NCBI GenBank assembly: GCA_965279315.1
Contig: OZ257145.1
Coordinates: 930,001 to 994,000 of the forward strand
Reading direction: 5' to 3'
Source of the DNA: JAPWJZ01 sp965279315
GTDB lineage: Bacteria; Pseudomonadota; Alphaproteobacteria; Micavibrionales; UBA2020
DNA: 64,000 nt
Each line of letters opens with the position of its first letter. The first letter of the stretch is position 1. A program made the position numbers and the translations under genes. The notes beneath the pieces are model-generated. The model did not search any database and was not told the origin of the DNA. It saw nothing but the letters and a program-made list of their open reading frames with translations. Below, piece after piece: positions 16,819 through 24,137 of this stretch.

Positions 16819-17667
16819 TTAGTCCCCTCTCTTGATTTTTTGCAGGGCTTCCATCGCTTCCTGCAGGCGGTCGAGCGACTTGCCGTAGCTTTCGCCGCGT
16901 TCCTTGATGTACATGTCGGATGCGCCCATTTTCACATACAAGCTCGACGGCGCGGAATTCATGGTGCGGAAACCGTCCGCCATTGTCGACAGGCGGTCAT
17001 AGGCGGCGGCCGCTGCCTTGCGGCGGTCATCGCCTTCGCGCTCGCCCACGATCTGCATCACGGCGTCCACGGTCGCCTTGGTCGCGAATTCAGGCGGCAG
17101 CATGCCGTCGATGCGCGGCGTTTTCAGCGCGTTCAGCATTTTCGACGTGCCGGGCGGCAGGCCGATGCGCGCTTCGGTCTTCGCGTTGAGACGGTTGAAG
17201 TCCATGCCGTTCGCGCTCAAGGTTGACAGCAGTTTCAACTGGTCGACGGTCAGCGGGAATTCCCCGGTGTAGCCCGGCTTGTAGGTGATCTTGGGCGCTT
17301 CGCCGAACGACACCTTGTTGTTCGATTGCAGCCTTTTCGGCGCAAACGGGTTGTCGGTCTTTTTGTATTTCACTTTTGATGTGGGCGTATCGCGCAGCTT
17401 GCGGTCGGCGTCGTACGGGTCTTCGCCGGCTTCCGCCGCCTTGTCCGTCTTGCCGGGGATCAGGCCGGTGTAGCCCGCGGGTTCGTCCGGCTGTTTCGTG
17501 CCGGGCGCGGGCGACACGATGCCGCCATAGGTATCATCGCCCTTGGTGGTGGATTGCGCGGGCTTGTTGTCGGGCATCAGGCCGCTATAGCCTTGGGCAA
17601 AAACCTGTGCCGACAGAGCGACGCCAATCGCGGCAGCTGTCAGCAGGGATAAACGGAATTTTTTCAC
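16819..17667 (-). CDS. Exported protein with repeated YxGLxP motifs
   Basis: A GTG start at 17667 is chosen because GGAGAG lies 8 nt upstream and it gives a clean signal peptide (KKFRLSLLTAAAIGVALSAQ) cleaved near VFAQ; a frame extension upstream is not needed. The 282-residue product carries spaced short repeats YSGLMPD, YGGIVSP, YTGLIPG and YTGEFPL in its first 170 residues, then a helical domain (residues about 170-280). It is the first gene of a two-gene operon of exported proteins. The repeats may be docking peptides. No known family is recognised. Confidence 0.7.
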   Translation of the reverse strand: MKKFRLSLLTAAAIGVALSAQVFAQGYSGLMPDNKPAQSTTKGDDTYGGIVSPAPGTKQPDEPAGYTGLIPGKTDKAAEAGEDPYDADRKLRDTPTSKVKYKKTDNPFAPKRLQSNNKVSFGEAPKITYKPGYTGEFPLTVDQLKLLSTLSANGMDFNRLNAKTEARIGLPPGTSKMLNALKTPRIDGMLPPEFATKATVDAVMQIVGEREGDDRRKAAAAAYDRLSTMADGFRTMNSAPSSLYVKMGASDMYIKERGESYGKSLDRLQEAMEALQKIKRGD

Positions 17668-17809
17668 GAGGTTCGCTCTCCAAATGAATCGGCGCGGCTT
17701 TCCACCCGGGAAAACGCGCCTTTGCACCATTGCCTATTATATCATATCTTGTTTCAAACACACTTCAATCCGGCTTCACTAGACATAAACAATTGAAAGC
17801 ATTGGAAAA

Positions 17810-19216
17810 ATGACAAGCGACGTGCTGCGCCTGACCGTGCCCGAAATCCTCTCGCTCTATGAAAAGAAAAAGCTCTCGCCGGTCGAGGTGACGCAAGCCT
17901 GCCTGAAACAGGTCCTGAAATATAACCCTGTGCTGAACGCGCTCTGCCAGATGGATGAACGCGCGGCGCTGCATCAGGCGAAAACATCCGAAAAACGCTG
18001 GATGAAGGGCGGCCAGAAAGGCAGCTTCGACGGCATACCCGTCACTGTTAAGGATAGCTTTAATGTAAAAGGCTGGCCGAGCCGCCAGGGGTCATTGACC
18101 ACCACAAACCTGCCGCAGCGCGACGACAGCCCCGCCGTCACCCTGCTCCGCGATGCGGGCGGCATTTTCATGGGCAAGACAACCATGCCCGAATTCGGCG
18201 TGAAGGGCGTGACGGACAGCCCGCTGACCGGCGTCACCCGCAACCCGTGGAATCCGCGCAAGACCTGCGGTGGGTCGTCTGGCGGTGCTGCGGTCGCGGC
18301 GGCAACGGGCATGGCGTTTTTCAACCTGGGCTCCGATGCGGGCGGGTCAATCCGTATCCCCGCCAGCTTCACCGGCGTGTTCGGATTTAAACCCAGCCCG
18401 GGATTGATTCCCGCTTACCCGCCCGGCTTGTTTTCATCGCTTTGGTCGGCGGGGCCGCTGACGCGAAACGTGACCGATGCGGCCGTCGCGCTGGACGCGC
18501 TCTGCCGCAACGATGCGCGCGACTGGCATGCGCTGCCGATGCCCGCCCAGAATTTTTTCAAGCAGGTGAACGCGCCGCTGCCGAAACTGCGCATTGCCGT
18601 TGCATCCTCCATCAACGGCGTTTCCGCCGTGCCGGAAGTGCGCGAGGTGTTTGCGCAAAAAATTGCGGCGTTGAAAAAACTGGGCATCGTTGAAGAGGTG
18701 AAACTGGACGTGCCGGGACTGATCGACGTGTTCAACACCCATTGGATGGCAGTCGCCAGCCATACTGTTGCCGAATTTCCGTCCAAACAGCGCAAACTGC
18801 TCGACCCGCGTTTCCAGCACTGGGCGAAGCGCGGCGACGGGCTGACGCTGAAGGAGTATTTACAGGCCGAGCGCGACCGCATGGATATCGGTGCGTATTT
18901 CAAGGAACTGCTGACGTCATATGATTTGCTGGTGACGCCTGCAACGCCGATGGCGGCATTTGATACCGGCATCAACATGCCGAACGATGCCAAGGGCAGG
19001 CCGTGGGAAGACTGGACGCCCTTCACCTATCCCGCCAACCTTGCGAAACTTCCCGCGGCTTCGCTGCCGATGGGCCTGACCAAATCAGGCCTGCCCGCTG
19101 GCATGATGGTGACGGCGGGATACCTGCGCGATGCGATGCTGCTGCAGGCCTGCAAAAAGATCGAGGAAGAACTGGCATTCGCGCCGTGGCTGTCGACGCA
19201 GAAGGACGCCGCATGA
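17810..19216 (+). CDS. Amidase-signature family hydrolase
   Basis: This 468-residue protein has the Ser-cisSer-Lys triad typical of the amidase signature: K81 in VTVKDSFN, S156 in CGGSSGGAA, and S180 in GSDAGGSIRIPAS, with the family's 24-residue spacing between the serines. It hydrolyses carboxamide bonds; the substrate cannot be told. It is not obviously GatA, as no gatB or gatC is adjacent. The stop overlaps the ATG of the reductase gene, so the two are translationally coupled and may act in one pathway. Confidence 0.9.
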   Translation: MTSDVLRLTVPEILSLYEKKKLSPVEVTQACLKQVLKYNPVLNALCQMDERAALHQAKTSEKRWMKGGQKGSFDGIPVTVKDSFNVKGWPSRQGSLTTTNLPQRDDSPAVTLLRDAGGIFMGKTTMPEFGVKGVTDSPLTGVTRNPWNPRKTCGGSSGGAAVAAATGMAFFNLGSDAGGSIRIPASFTGVFGFKPSPGLIPAYPPGLFSSLWSAGPLTRNVTDAAVALDALCRNDARDWHALPMPAQNFFKQVNAPLPKLRIAVASSINGVSAVPEVREVFAQKIAALKKLGIVEEVKLDVPGLIDVFNTHWMAVASHTVAEFPSKQRKLLDPRFQHWAKRGDGLTLKEYLQAERDRMDIGAYFKELLTSYDLLVTPATPMAAFDTGINMPNDAKGRPWEDWTPFTYPANLAKLPAASLPMGLTKSGLPAGMMVTAGYLRDAMLLQACKKIEEELAFAPWLSTQKDAA

Positions 19217-19992
19217 TCCGCGTTTGTGTCGCAGGGGCGACGGGATGGACGGGCAGCGCGGTCGCGCAGGCTGTCATGCAGTCAAAAGATATGCAGCTGG
19301 TCGCCGCCATTGCGCGCAAATCCGCCGGGCAAAAACTGGCGGGCAGCGAGGTTGCGGTTGTGGCGACGCTGGATGAAGCTTTGGCTGCGAAACCCGATGT
19401 GCTGGTCGATTACACGCGCGCGGATTCGGTGAAGGCGCGGGTGCTGGCGGCGCTGTCGCACAAAATCGATGTCGTCATCGGCGCGTCCGGCCTGTCGGCG
19501 GATGATTATGCCGATATCAAAAAATCCGCGCTGGACAATGGCGTGGGCGTGATTGCGGCCGGAAATTTCTCCGTCACCGCCGCGCTTGCCAAACGCTGCG
19601 CGCTGTTGGCCGCCGAACATGTGCCGTCATGGGAGATCATCGATTACGCGGATTCGCAGAAAATCGACGCGCCCAGCGGCACCACGCGCGAACTGGCGGA
19701 ATCGCTGGCGAAAGTTGCAGCAAACAAATTTGATGTGCCCGTAGAAAACACCGTCGGCCTGCGCGACGCGCGCGGGGCAACGATTGGCGGCACGCAGGTA
19801 CATTCACTGCGCCTGCCCGGTTTTAATTTATCGTTTGAAACCATTTTCGGGTTGACGGGCGAACGCCTGTCGATCCGCCATGATGCGGGCGGCGATGCCG
19901 ACCCGTACGTCTTCGGCACGCTGCTCGCCATCCGCCGCGTGACGAAAGTGAATGGTTTGATACGCGGTATGGACAAATTGCTGTTCGGATAA
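19213..19992 (+). CDS. DapB-like dihydrodipicolinate reductase homologue
   Basis: The start is the ATG that overlaps the amidase stop; a longer frame runs through the amidase gene and is rejected. The 259-residue protein has the N-terminal nucleotide-binding motif GATGWTGSAV, the signature KIDAPSGTTRE, and the C-terminal GGTQVHSLRLPG with a conserved late FGLTGERLSIRHDA, so it belongs to the DapB family. Canonical DapB has HHRHK-V-DAPSGTA, where a histidine is the catalytic base. Here the same columns read ADSQK-I-DAPSGT, keeping the lysine but losing both histidines. It may be a divergent DapB or act on another substrate together with the amidase. Confidence 0.8.
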   Translation: MIRVCVAGATGWTGSAVAQAVMQSKDMQLVAAIARKSAGQKLAGSEVAVVATLDEALAAKPDVLVDYTRADSVKARVLAALSHKIDVVIGASGLSADDYADIKKSALDNGVGVIAAGNFSVTAALAKRCALLAAEHVPSWEIIDYADSQKIDAPSGTTRELAESLAKVAANKFDVPVENTVGLRDARGATIGGTQVHSLRLPGFNLSFETIFGLTGERLSIRHDAGGDADPYVFGTLLAIRRVTKVNGLIRGMDKLLFG

Positions 19993-20042
19993 CGTCTTCA
20001 CACAGCAGAGAATATTCCGCACGAATAGAATCAAGAGCTTTA

Positions 20043-20123
20043 AACGCGAAGACCCGAAGTTCCGAAGAAGGAGGCGGCGCCGCAGGCTTTTCTTCCTTCT
20101 TCGGAACTTCGGGTCTTCGCGTT
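20043..20123. repeat. Perfect 30-bp inverted repeat
   Basis: Arms 20043-20072 and 20094-20123 are exact reverse complements separated by a 21-nt GC-rich loop. The arms contain CGAAGACCCGAAGTTCCGAA. There is no T tract, so it is not a standard terminator; it may be a dispersed extragenic palindrome. Confidence 0.95.
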
Positions 20124-20162
20124 AATAATTTATTGCCTGCGGCGCGTATTTCCAGACAAAAA

Positions 20163-20190
20163 AAAGAGGGGCAGCTTCCTGCCCCTCTTT
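20163..20190 (-). terminator. Terminator for the aminotransferase gene
   Basis: AAAGAGGGGCAG pairs with CTGCCCCTCTTT around CTTC. Read on the minus strand the hairpin is followed by a run of T residues, 17 nt past the aminotransferase stop. Confidence 0.85.
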
Positions 20191-20207
20191 CTTCGAATCA
20201 AATTTAA

Positions 20208-21575
20208 TTATTTCGTGCTCTCGATCGCCTTGCGCAGTTTCGTGACGATCTGCTCGATATGGCTTTCCTTCACGATCAGCGGGGGGCTCATGGCGATCAC
20301 GTTGCCGGTGAAGCGGCAGACGACGTCATGTTCCCAATACATCTTGTCGAAGATTTCCCATGCGCGGCTCATTTCTTCGGGCGGCTTGCGGGTGGTGCCG
20401 GGATCAATCTCGACCGCGCCCATCAAGCCGATGTTGCGGATGTCGATCACGTTCTGCGTGCCTTTCAGCGAATGCAGCGCGTCTTCCCAGACCTTCGCCA
20501 TCTTCACCGAATTTTCGAACAGCCCTTCTTCCTTGTAAACTTCCTGCGTCGCAATCGCGGCGGCACAGGCCAGCGGATGGCCGGAATAGGTATAGCCGTG
20601 CAGGAATTCAACGCCGAATTCACCGCCCTGCATGAACGCATCGTAAATGTTCTTGCGGCAGAAAGTTGCGCCCATCGGCACGGTGCCGCTGTTGATGCCT
20701 TTTGCCGAGGTGATCATGTCGGGCAGCACGTTGAAGGCTTCCGACGCGGTTGCTTTGCCGAGGCGGCCCCAGCCCGTGATGACTTCGTCGAAAATCAGCA
20801 ATACGTCGTATTTGTCGCAAATCGCGCGCAGGCGTTCCAGATAACCCTTCGGCGGCACCAGCACGCCGGTCGAACCCGCAACCGGTTCCACGATCACGGC
20901 GGCCACGTTGTCGGCGTCATGCAGCTGGATGACGGCTTCAAGGTTGTTGGCGAATTCGATGCCGCGGTTTTCGGGCAGGCCTTTTGAAAACGCATTCGAA
21001 TTGATGTCATGCGTGTGGCAGATCCAGTCGACGTTCGGCATCATCGCGCCCGCAAACACCTTGCGGTTGGCGGGAATGCCGCCCAGCGTCGTGCCGCAGA
21101 TGTTGACGCCATGATAGGCGCGCTCGCGGGCGATGATTTTCGTCTTCGACGCCTTGCCGCGCATGCGCCAATAGGCCATGGCGATTTTCACGGCAGTGTC
21201 GACCGATTCAGAACCGGAATTGCTGAAGAACACATGGTCGATATCGCCCGGCATTTCGGCGACCAGACGCGATGCGGCCTGAAAGGCGATCGGATGCGCG
21301 AAGGCGAAGTTGGGCGCGTAGTCCAGCTCGCCCGCCTGTTTGCGGATGGCCTCCACGATTTTCGGGTGGCTGTGGCCGGCATTCACGCACCAGAGACCGG
21401 CGGAAGCGTCGATCAGCTCGCGGCCGTCATCGGAATAGTAATACATGCCCTTCGCGCCGGTCAGCATGCGCGGCTTCTTCTTGAAGGAACGCTGGGGCGT
21501 ATAGGGCATGAAATGGGCTTCGAGGTCGTTGGGCTTCAGGCCGGCGGCGGGCGCGGGCTTCACGGCGGAGGTCAT
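20208..21575 (-). CDS. Class III (omega) aminotransferase
   Basis: This 455-residue pyridoxal-phosphate enzyme has the fold-type I hallmarks: the aromatic/glycine start WCVNAGHSHP, the SNSGSESVDTA cofactor loop, IFDEVITGWGRLG, and the Schiff-base lysine in ITSAKGINSG. The length and motifs match beta-alanine:pyruvate or related omega-transaminases; the amino donor is not determinable. The start MTSAVKPAP fits the family. The much longer open frame upstream runs antisense to the rhomboid gene and is an artefact. It diverges from that gene. Confidence 0.88.
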   Translation of the reverse strand: MTSAVKPAPAAGLKPNDLEAHFMPYTPQRSFKKKPRMLTGAKGMYYYSDDGRELIDASAGLWCVNAGHSHPKIVEAIRKQAGELDYAPNFAFAHPIAFQAASRLVAEMPGDIDHVFFSNSGSESVDTAVKIAMAYWRMRGKASKTKIIARERAYHGVNICGTTLGGIPANRKVFAGAMMPNVDWICHTHDINSNAFSKGLPENRGIEFANNLEAVIQLHDADNVAAVIVEPVAGSTGVLVPPKGYLERLRAICDKYDVLLIFDEVITGWGRLGKATASEAFNVLPDMITSAKGINSGTVPMGATFCRKNIYDAFMQGGEFGVEFLHGYTYSGHPLACAAAIATQEVYKEEGLFENSVKMAKVWEDALHSLKGTQNVIDIRNIGLMGAVEIDPGTTRKPPEEMSRAWEIFDKMYWEHDVVCRFTGNVIAMSPPLIVKESHIEQIVTKLRKAIESTK

Positions 21576-21671
21576 GTTTACATATCCTTGAAATAGACTC
21601 GTTTGCATTCGATTTCTGCCCAGAGCATACTCGCCCCCACAAGACAAAGGCAACCCCAGCGGGTAACGGTT

Positions 21672-22463
21672 ATGAAAACTACAAATGGCACCGGAAACCA
21701 CCACGATGATGGTGAACATGACCCGAAAATCGCCAAGTTCCCGACGCCAGCGGAACGCGCCGGAATTGAACGTGCGAAAGCGGCAGCCGAAGATGCCCGC
21801 CAGCTTGCCGCCAAGCCGAAATCCGAACCTATCCTCAACGTACCGCCCGCGACCAAATACCTGTCCGGCCTGCTGATCCTGATTCATGTCATCCTCGAAT
21901 TCCTGCCGCTGGAAATGAAGGAAAGGGTGCTGCAAATCGGCGCGTTCCTGCCGCAGCTGTATTTCACCGACATGCCGCTCGGCAACCTCGACCGCATCGC
22001 GGCCGTCGTCGGGCCATTCGGGCATATGCTGCTGCATGGCGGCTGGCTGCACCTTGCCATGAACGTCTTCACCCTGATGGCCTTCGGCGCGGGGCTGGAA
22101 AAAGAAATCGGCGGCAAGAAATTTTTGCTGATTTTCGTGCTGACCGGCCTTGCGGGCGCGTTCACGCATCTTGCCTATATCGCATGGTTCCATCCCAATG
22201 ACCTGTCGCCGCTGGTCGGCGCGTCGGGCGGCATCAGCGGATTGTTCGGCGGCGTGCTGATGATGGCGCATGGGCGCGGGCTGATGGGCGAAGGGTACAG
22301 CAAACTGCTGCCCTTTATCGGCATCTGGATTTTGATCTCGCTGTTCTTCGGCATCTTCGGCATGCCGGGCACGGGTGCTGCGATCGCGTGGACGACGCAT
22401 ATCGGCGGGTTTATCGCAGGCCTGCTGCTGTATCGCCCCATCGCAAAGATGAACATGCGATAA
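21672..22463 (+). CDS. Rhomboid-family intramembrane serine protease
   Basis: This 263-residue protein has a charged 60-residue cytoplasmic head and six predicted transmembrane helices. The catalytic dyad is visible: S185 in GASGGISG and H243 in TTHIGGFIAG, with the L1-loop-like LHGGWLHLAMN at 121-131. Rhomboids cleave transmembrane substrates inside the membrane; the substrate is unknown. The start at 21672 avoids an unsupported extension of 23 residues. Confidence 0.9.
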   Translation: MKTTNGTGNHHDDGEHDPKIAKFPTPAERAGIERAKAAAEDARQLAAKPKSEPILNVPPATKYLSGLLILIHVILEFLPLEMKERVLQIGAFLPQLYFTDMPLGNLDRIAAVVGPFGHMLLHGGWLHLAMNVFTLMAFGAGLEKEIGGKKFLLIFVLTGLAGAFTHLAYIAWFHPNDLSPLVGASGGISGLFGGVLMMAHGRGLMGEGYSKLLPFIGIWILISLFFGIFGMPGTGAAIAWTTHIGGFIAGLLLYRPIAKMNMR

Positions 22464-22612
22464 GCTTGTGCCGTTGCGCGCGACCCGACACCAGAGTTTG
22501 TGTCACGATTCTATTCATGCTTTTCTTCGCAATAAAATTCCGCCGATAACCCCTTGAGTGAAAACGCGGCGCGCTATAAGTTCGCAGCCGGAGTTTAGGG
22601 GAGTTTTATAAA

Positions 22613-22774
22613 ATGAGACAGATGCCAACCAATCCAGCGACCATCGCCGTGCTGGAACAATTGCAGGAACAGATGCGCGACGTCTGCCATCCGCACCAAT
22701 ACGATGAATTCTACCGCGTCACCACGGAACGCGGCTTCACCAAGATCACCATTCCGAAAACGAAGGCGGCGTAA
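22613..22774 (+). CDS. Small 53-residue hypothetical protein
   Basis: This short gene sits between rhomboid and hemY, with GGGGAG 8-9 nt before the ATG and a TAA that abuts the end of the converging hemY gene. The product MRQMPTNPATIAVLEQLQEQ continues with a histidine/tyrosine-rich middle (CHPHQYDEFYRV) and a basic end ITIPKTKAA. It could be a small regulatory or structural protein. The RBS and the exact fit into the gap make it likely to be real. Confidence 0.6.
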   Translation: MRQMPTNPATIAVLEQLQEQMRDVCHPHQYDEFYRVTTERGFTKITIPKTKAA

Positions 22775-24127
22775 TTACGCGGGTGCCGAGGGCGGCGAAA
22801 TCAGCCCACCCTCCGGCAACGCAAATCTTGCGGGGGCGGCGTGGACGTCGAGGCTGGGGGTGATCCAGCCGATGCGGTCGAACGCGCCGCAGCGAGGGCA
22901 GAGCGCCTCCCAGTCATTTGCCGCATGGCCGCAGGCGCCGCAGACCCAGCGCGCATCGGGCGCGGCTTCGGATGCCAGTTCCAGCCATTCGCGGGCGGCG
23001 GCTTCGTTGCCCGATTCCTCGCGCTCCAGTTTCGCCAGCGCCTTGTAATCCATCGCCTTCAGCAGCAATTCGCGCGCCTCTTTCCACATGCGTCCCTGAA
23101 TGGCGGCAGCGCCCAGGGCGCGGTTGCTGTCGCGGTGCTGGGGGGCAAGGTCGGTCAGCTGCTTCATCCAATCAAAGTATTCGCGCCCTGCGTCATAAAT
23201 CGATTTCGCCTTTTTCGGCGCCGGCATATACGTCATCCACAATGTGGCCAGCGCCGGATGCGGGTTGACCGCCCAGGCGGACTGGATCGTTTTCATGGCA
23301 GAGCGTTTTGTGCCGGCCTGATCGTAGAGTTTCGCCAGCAATACGGCGGCAGGGACAAATCCGGCATTCAGGTTCAGCGTGCTTTCGCAATACCGTGCAG
23401 CGGTCGGCCCGCCGGTTTCAAGCGCAAGCGCCGTCCAGATCGCCTGACGGTGGCGCATACCTTCGTCGCGTGAATAAATGCCCAGTTTTTCGGCGCGCTT
23501 CAGCGTCTTTTCCGCCTTCACCCAGTCGCGGTTCCTTGTTTCAAGGTCGAACAGCGTGCGCAAGACCCAGACGCGTTTGGGCTGCAGCTGGTCGGCGCGG
23601 CGGGCGAGCGTCAGCGCTTCGCGGTAATCACCCTCCGCCAGCGTCTCGTTCAGCAAGCCGCGCACGCCGAAAAACGCCGCGCTGTCATCCTCCAGCAAAT
23701 TCGCGAATTCGCGCCGCGCCTTCGGCGCATTCCCGTTCAGCAGCGCAGTCTGTGCGGTCAGCAAGCGCGTGAGCGGCGTGCCGGGTATCATCTGTTCCGC
23801 GCGCCTGGCGGCTTTCTCCGCCGCCTGCCCGTCACCCGCGGCAATCGCAACCAGCCCTTCGGTCACGGCGCGATAGCCTTTTTCGCGGTCGGCTGCGACC
23901 TTGTACCGGCGGAACGCGACCGGCACGGTGACAAAGGCGCGCCACAGCCGGTAAATGCCCGTCCACAGCAGCATGACGAGCACAAGCGCAATCACCAGCA
24001 CCGATGCCGATGTCTCGATCAAATAGCCGCGCCATGTGATTTCGACAGTGCCGGGCGACTGCACCAGCCAGACGGCAAGCGCGGTGACAGCCGAAACCTT
24101 GATGAGGAACCATATGGCACGGAGCAT
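22775..24127 (-). CDS. hemY: HemY-type TPR membrane protein
   Basis: This 450-residue protein begins with two transmembrane helices (about 3-22 and 36-60), the HemY N-terminal domain, followed by TPR-like helical repeats. The last 65 residues contain CGACG and CPRCG, a zinc-ribbon-like pair seen in alphaproteobacterial versions. HemY of this family (not the oxidase of the same name) is linked to heme biosynthesis by gene order, and its biochemical role is unclear. It follows the hemD fusion gene by 10 nt in the same operon. The stop abuts the small upstream-facing gene. Confidence 0.8.
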   Translation of the reverse strand: MLRAIWFLIKVSAVTALAVWLVQSPGTVEITWRGYLIETSASVLVIALVLVMLLWTGIYRLWRAFVTVPVAFRRYKVAADREKGYRAVTEGLVAIAAGDGQAAEKAARRAEQMIPGTPLTRLLTAQTALLNGNAPKARREFANLLEDDSAAFFGVRGLLNETLAEGDYREALTLARRADQLQPKRVWVLRTLFDLETRNRDWVKAEKTLKRAEKLGIYSRDEGMRHRQAIWTALALETGGPTAARYCESTLNLNAGFVPAAVLLAKLYDQAGTKRSAMKTIQSAWAVNPHPALATLWMTYMPAPKKAKSIYDAGREYFDWMKQLTDLAPQHRDSNRALGAAAIQGRMWKEARELLLKAMDYKALAKLEREESGNEAAAREWLELASEAAPDARWVCGACGHAANDWEALCPRCGAFDRIGWITPSLDVHAAPARFALPEGGLISPPSAPA

Positions 24128-24137
24128 CAGTTATTCC

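Noticed and set aside
21576..22400. Extension of the aminotransferase frame to 730 codons
   Set aside because: The extra 275 codons run antisense through the rhomboid gene, and the family's usual length fits the start at 21575.
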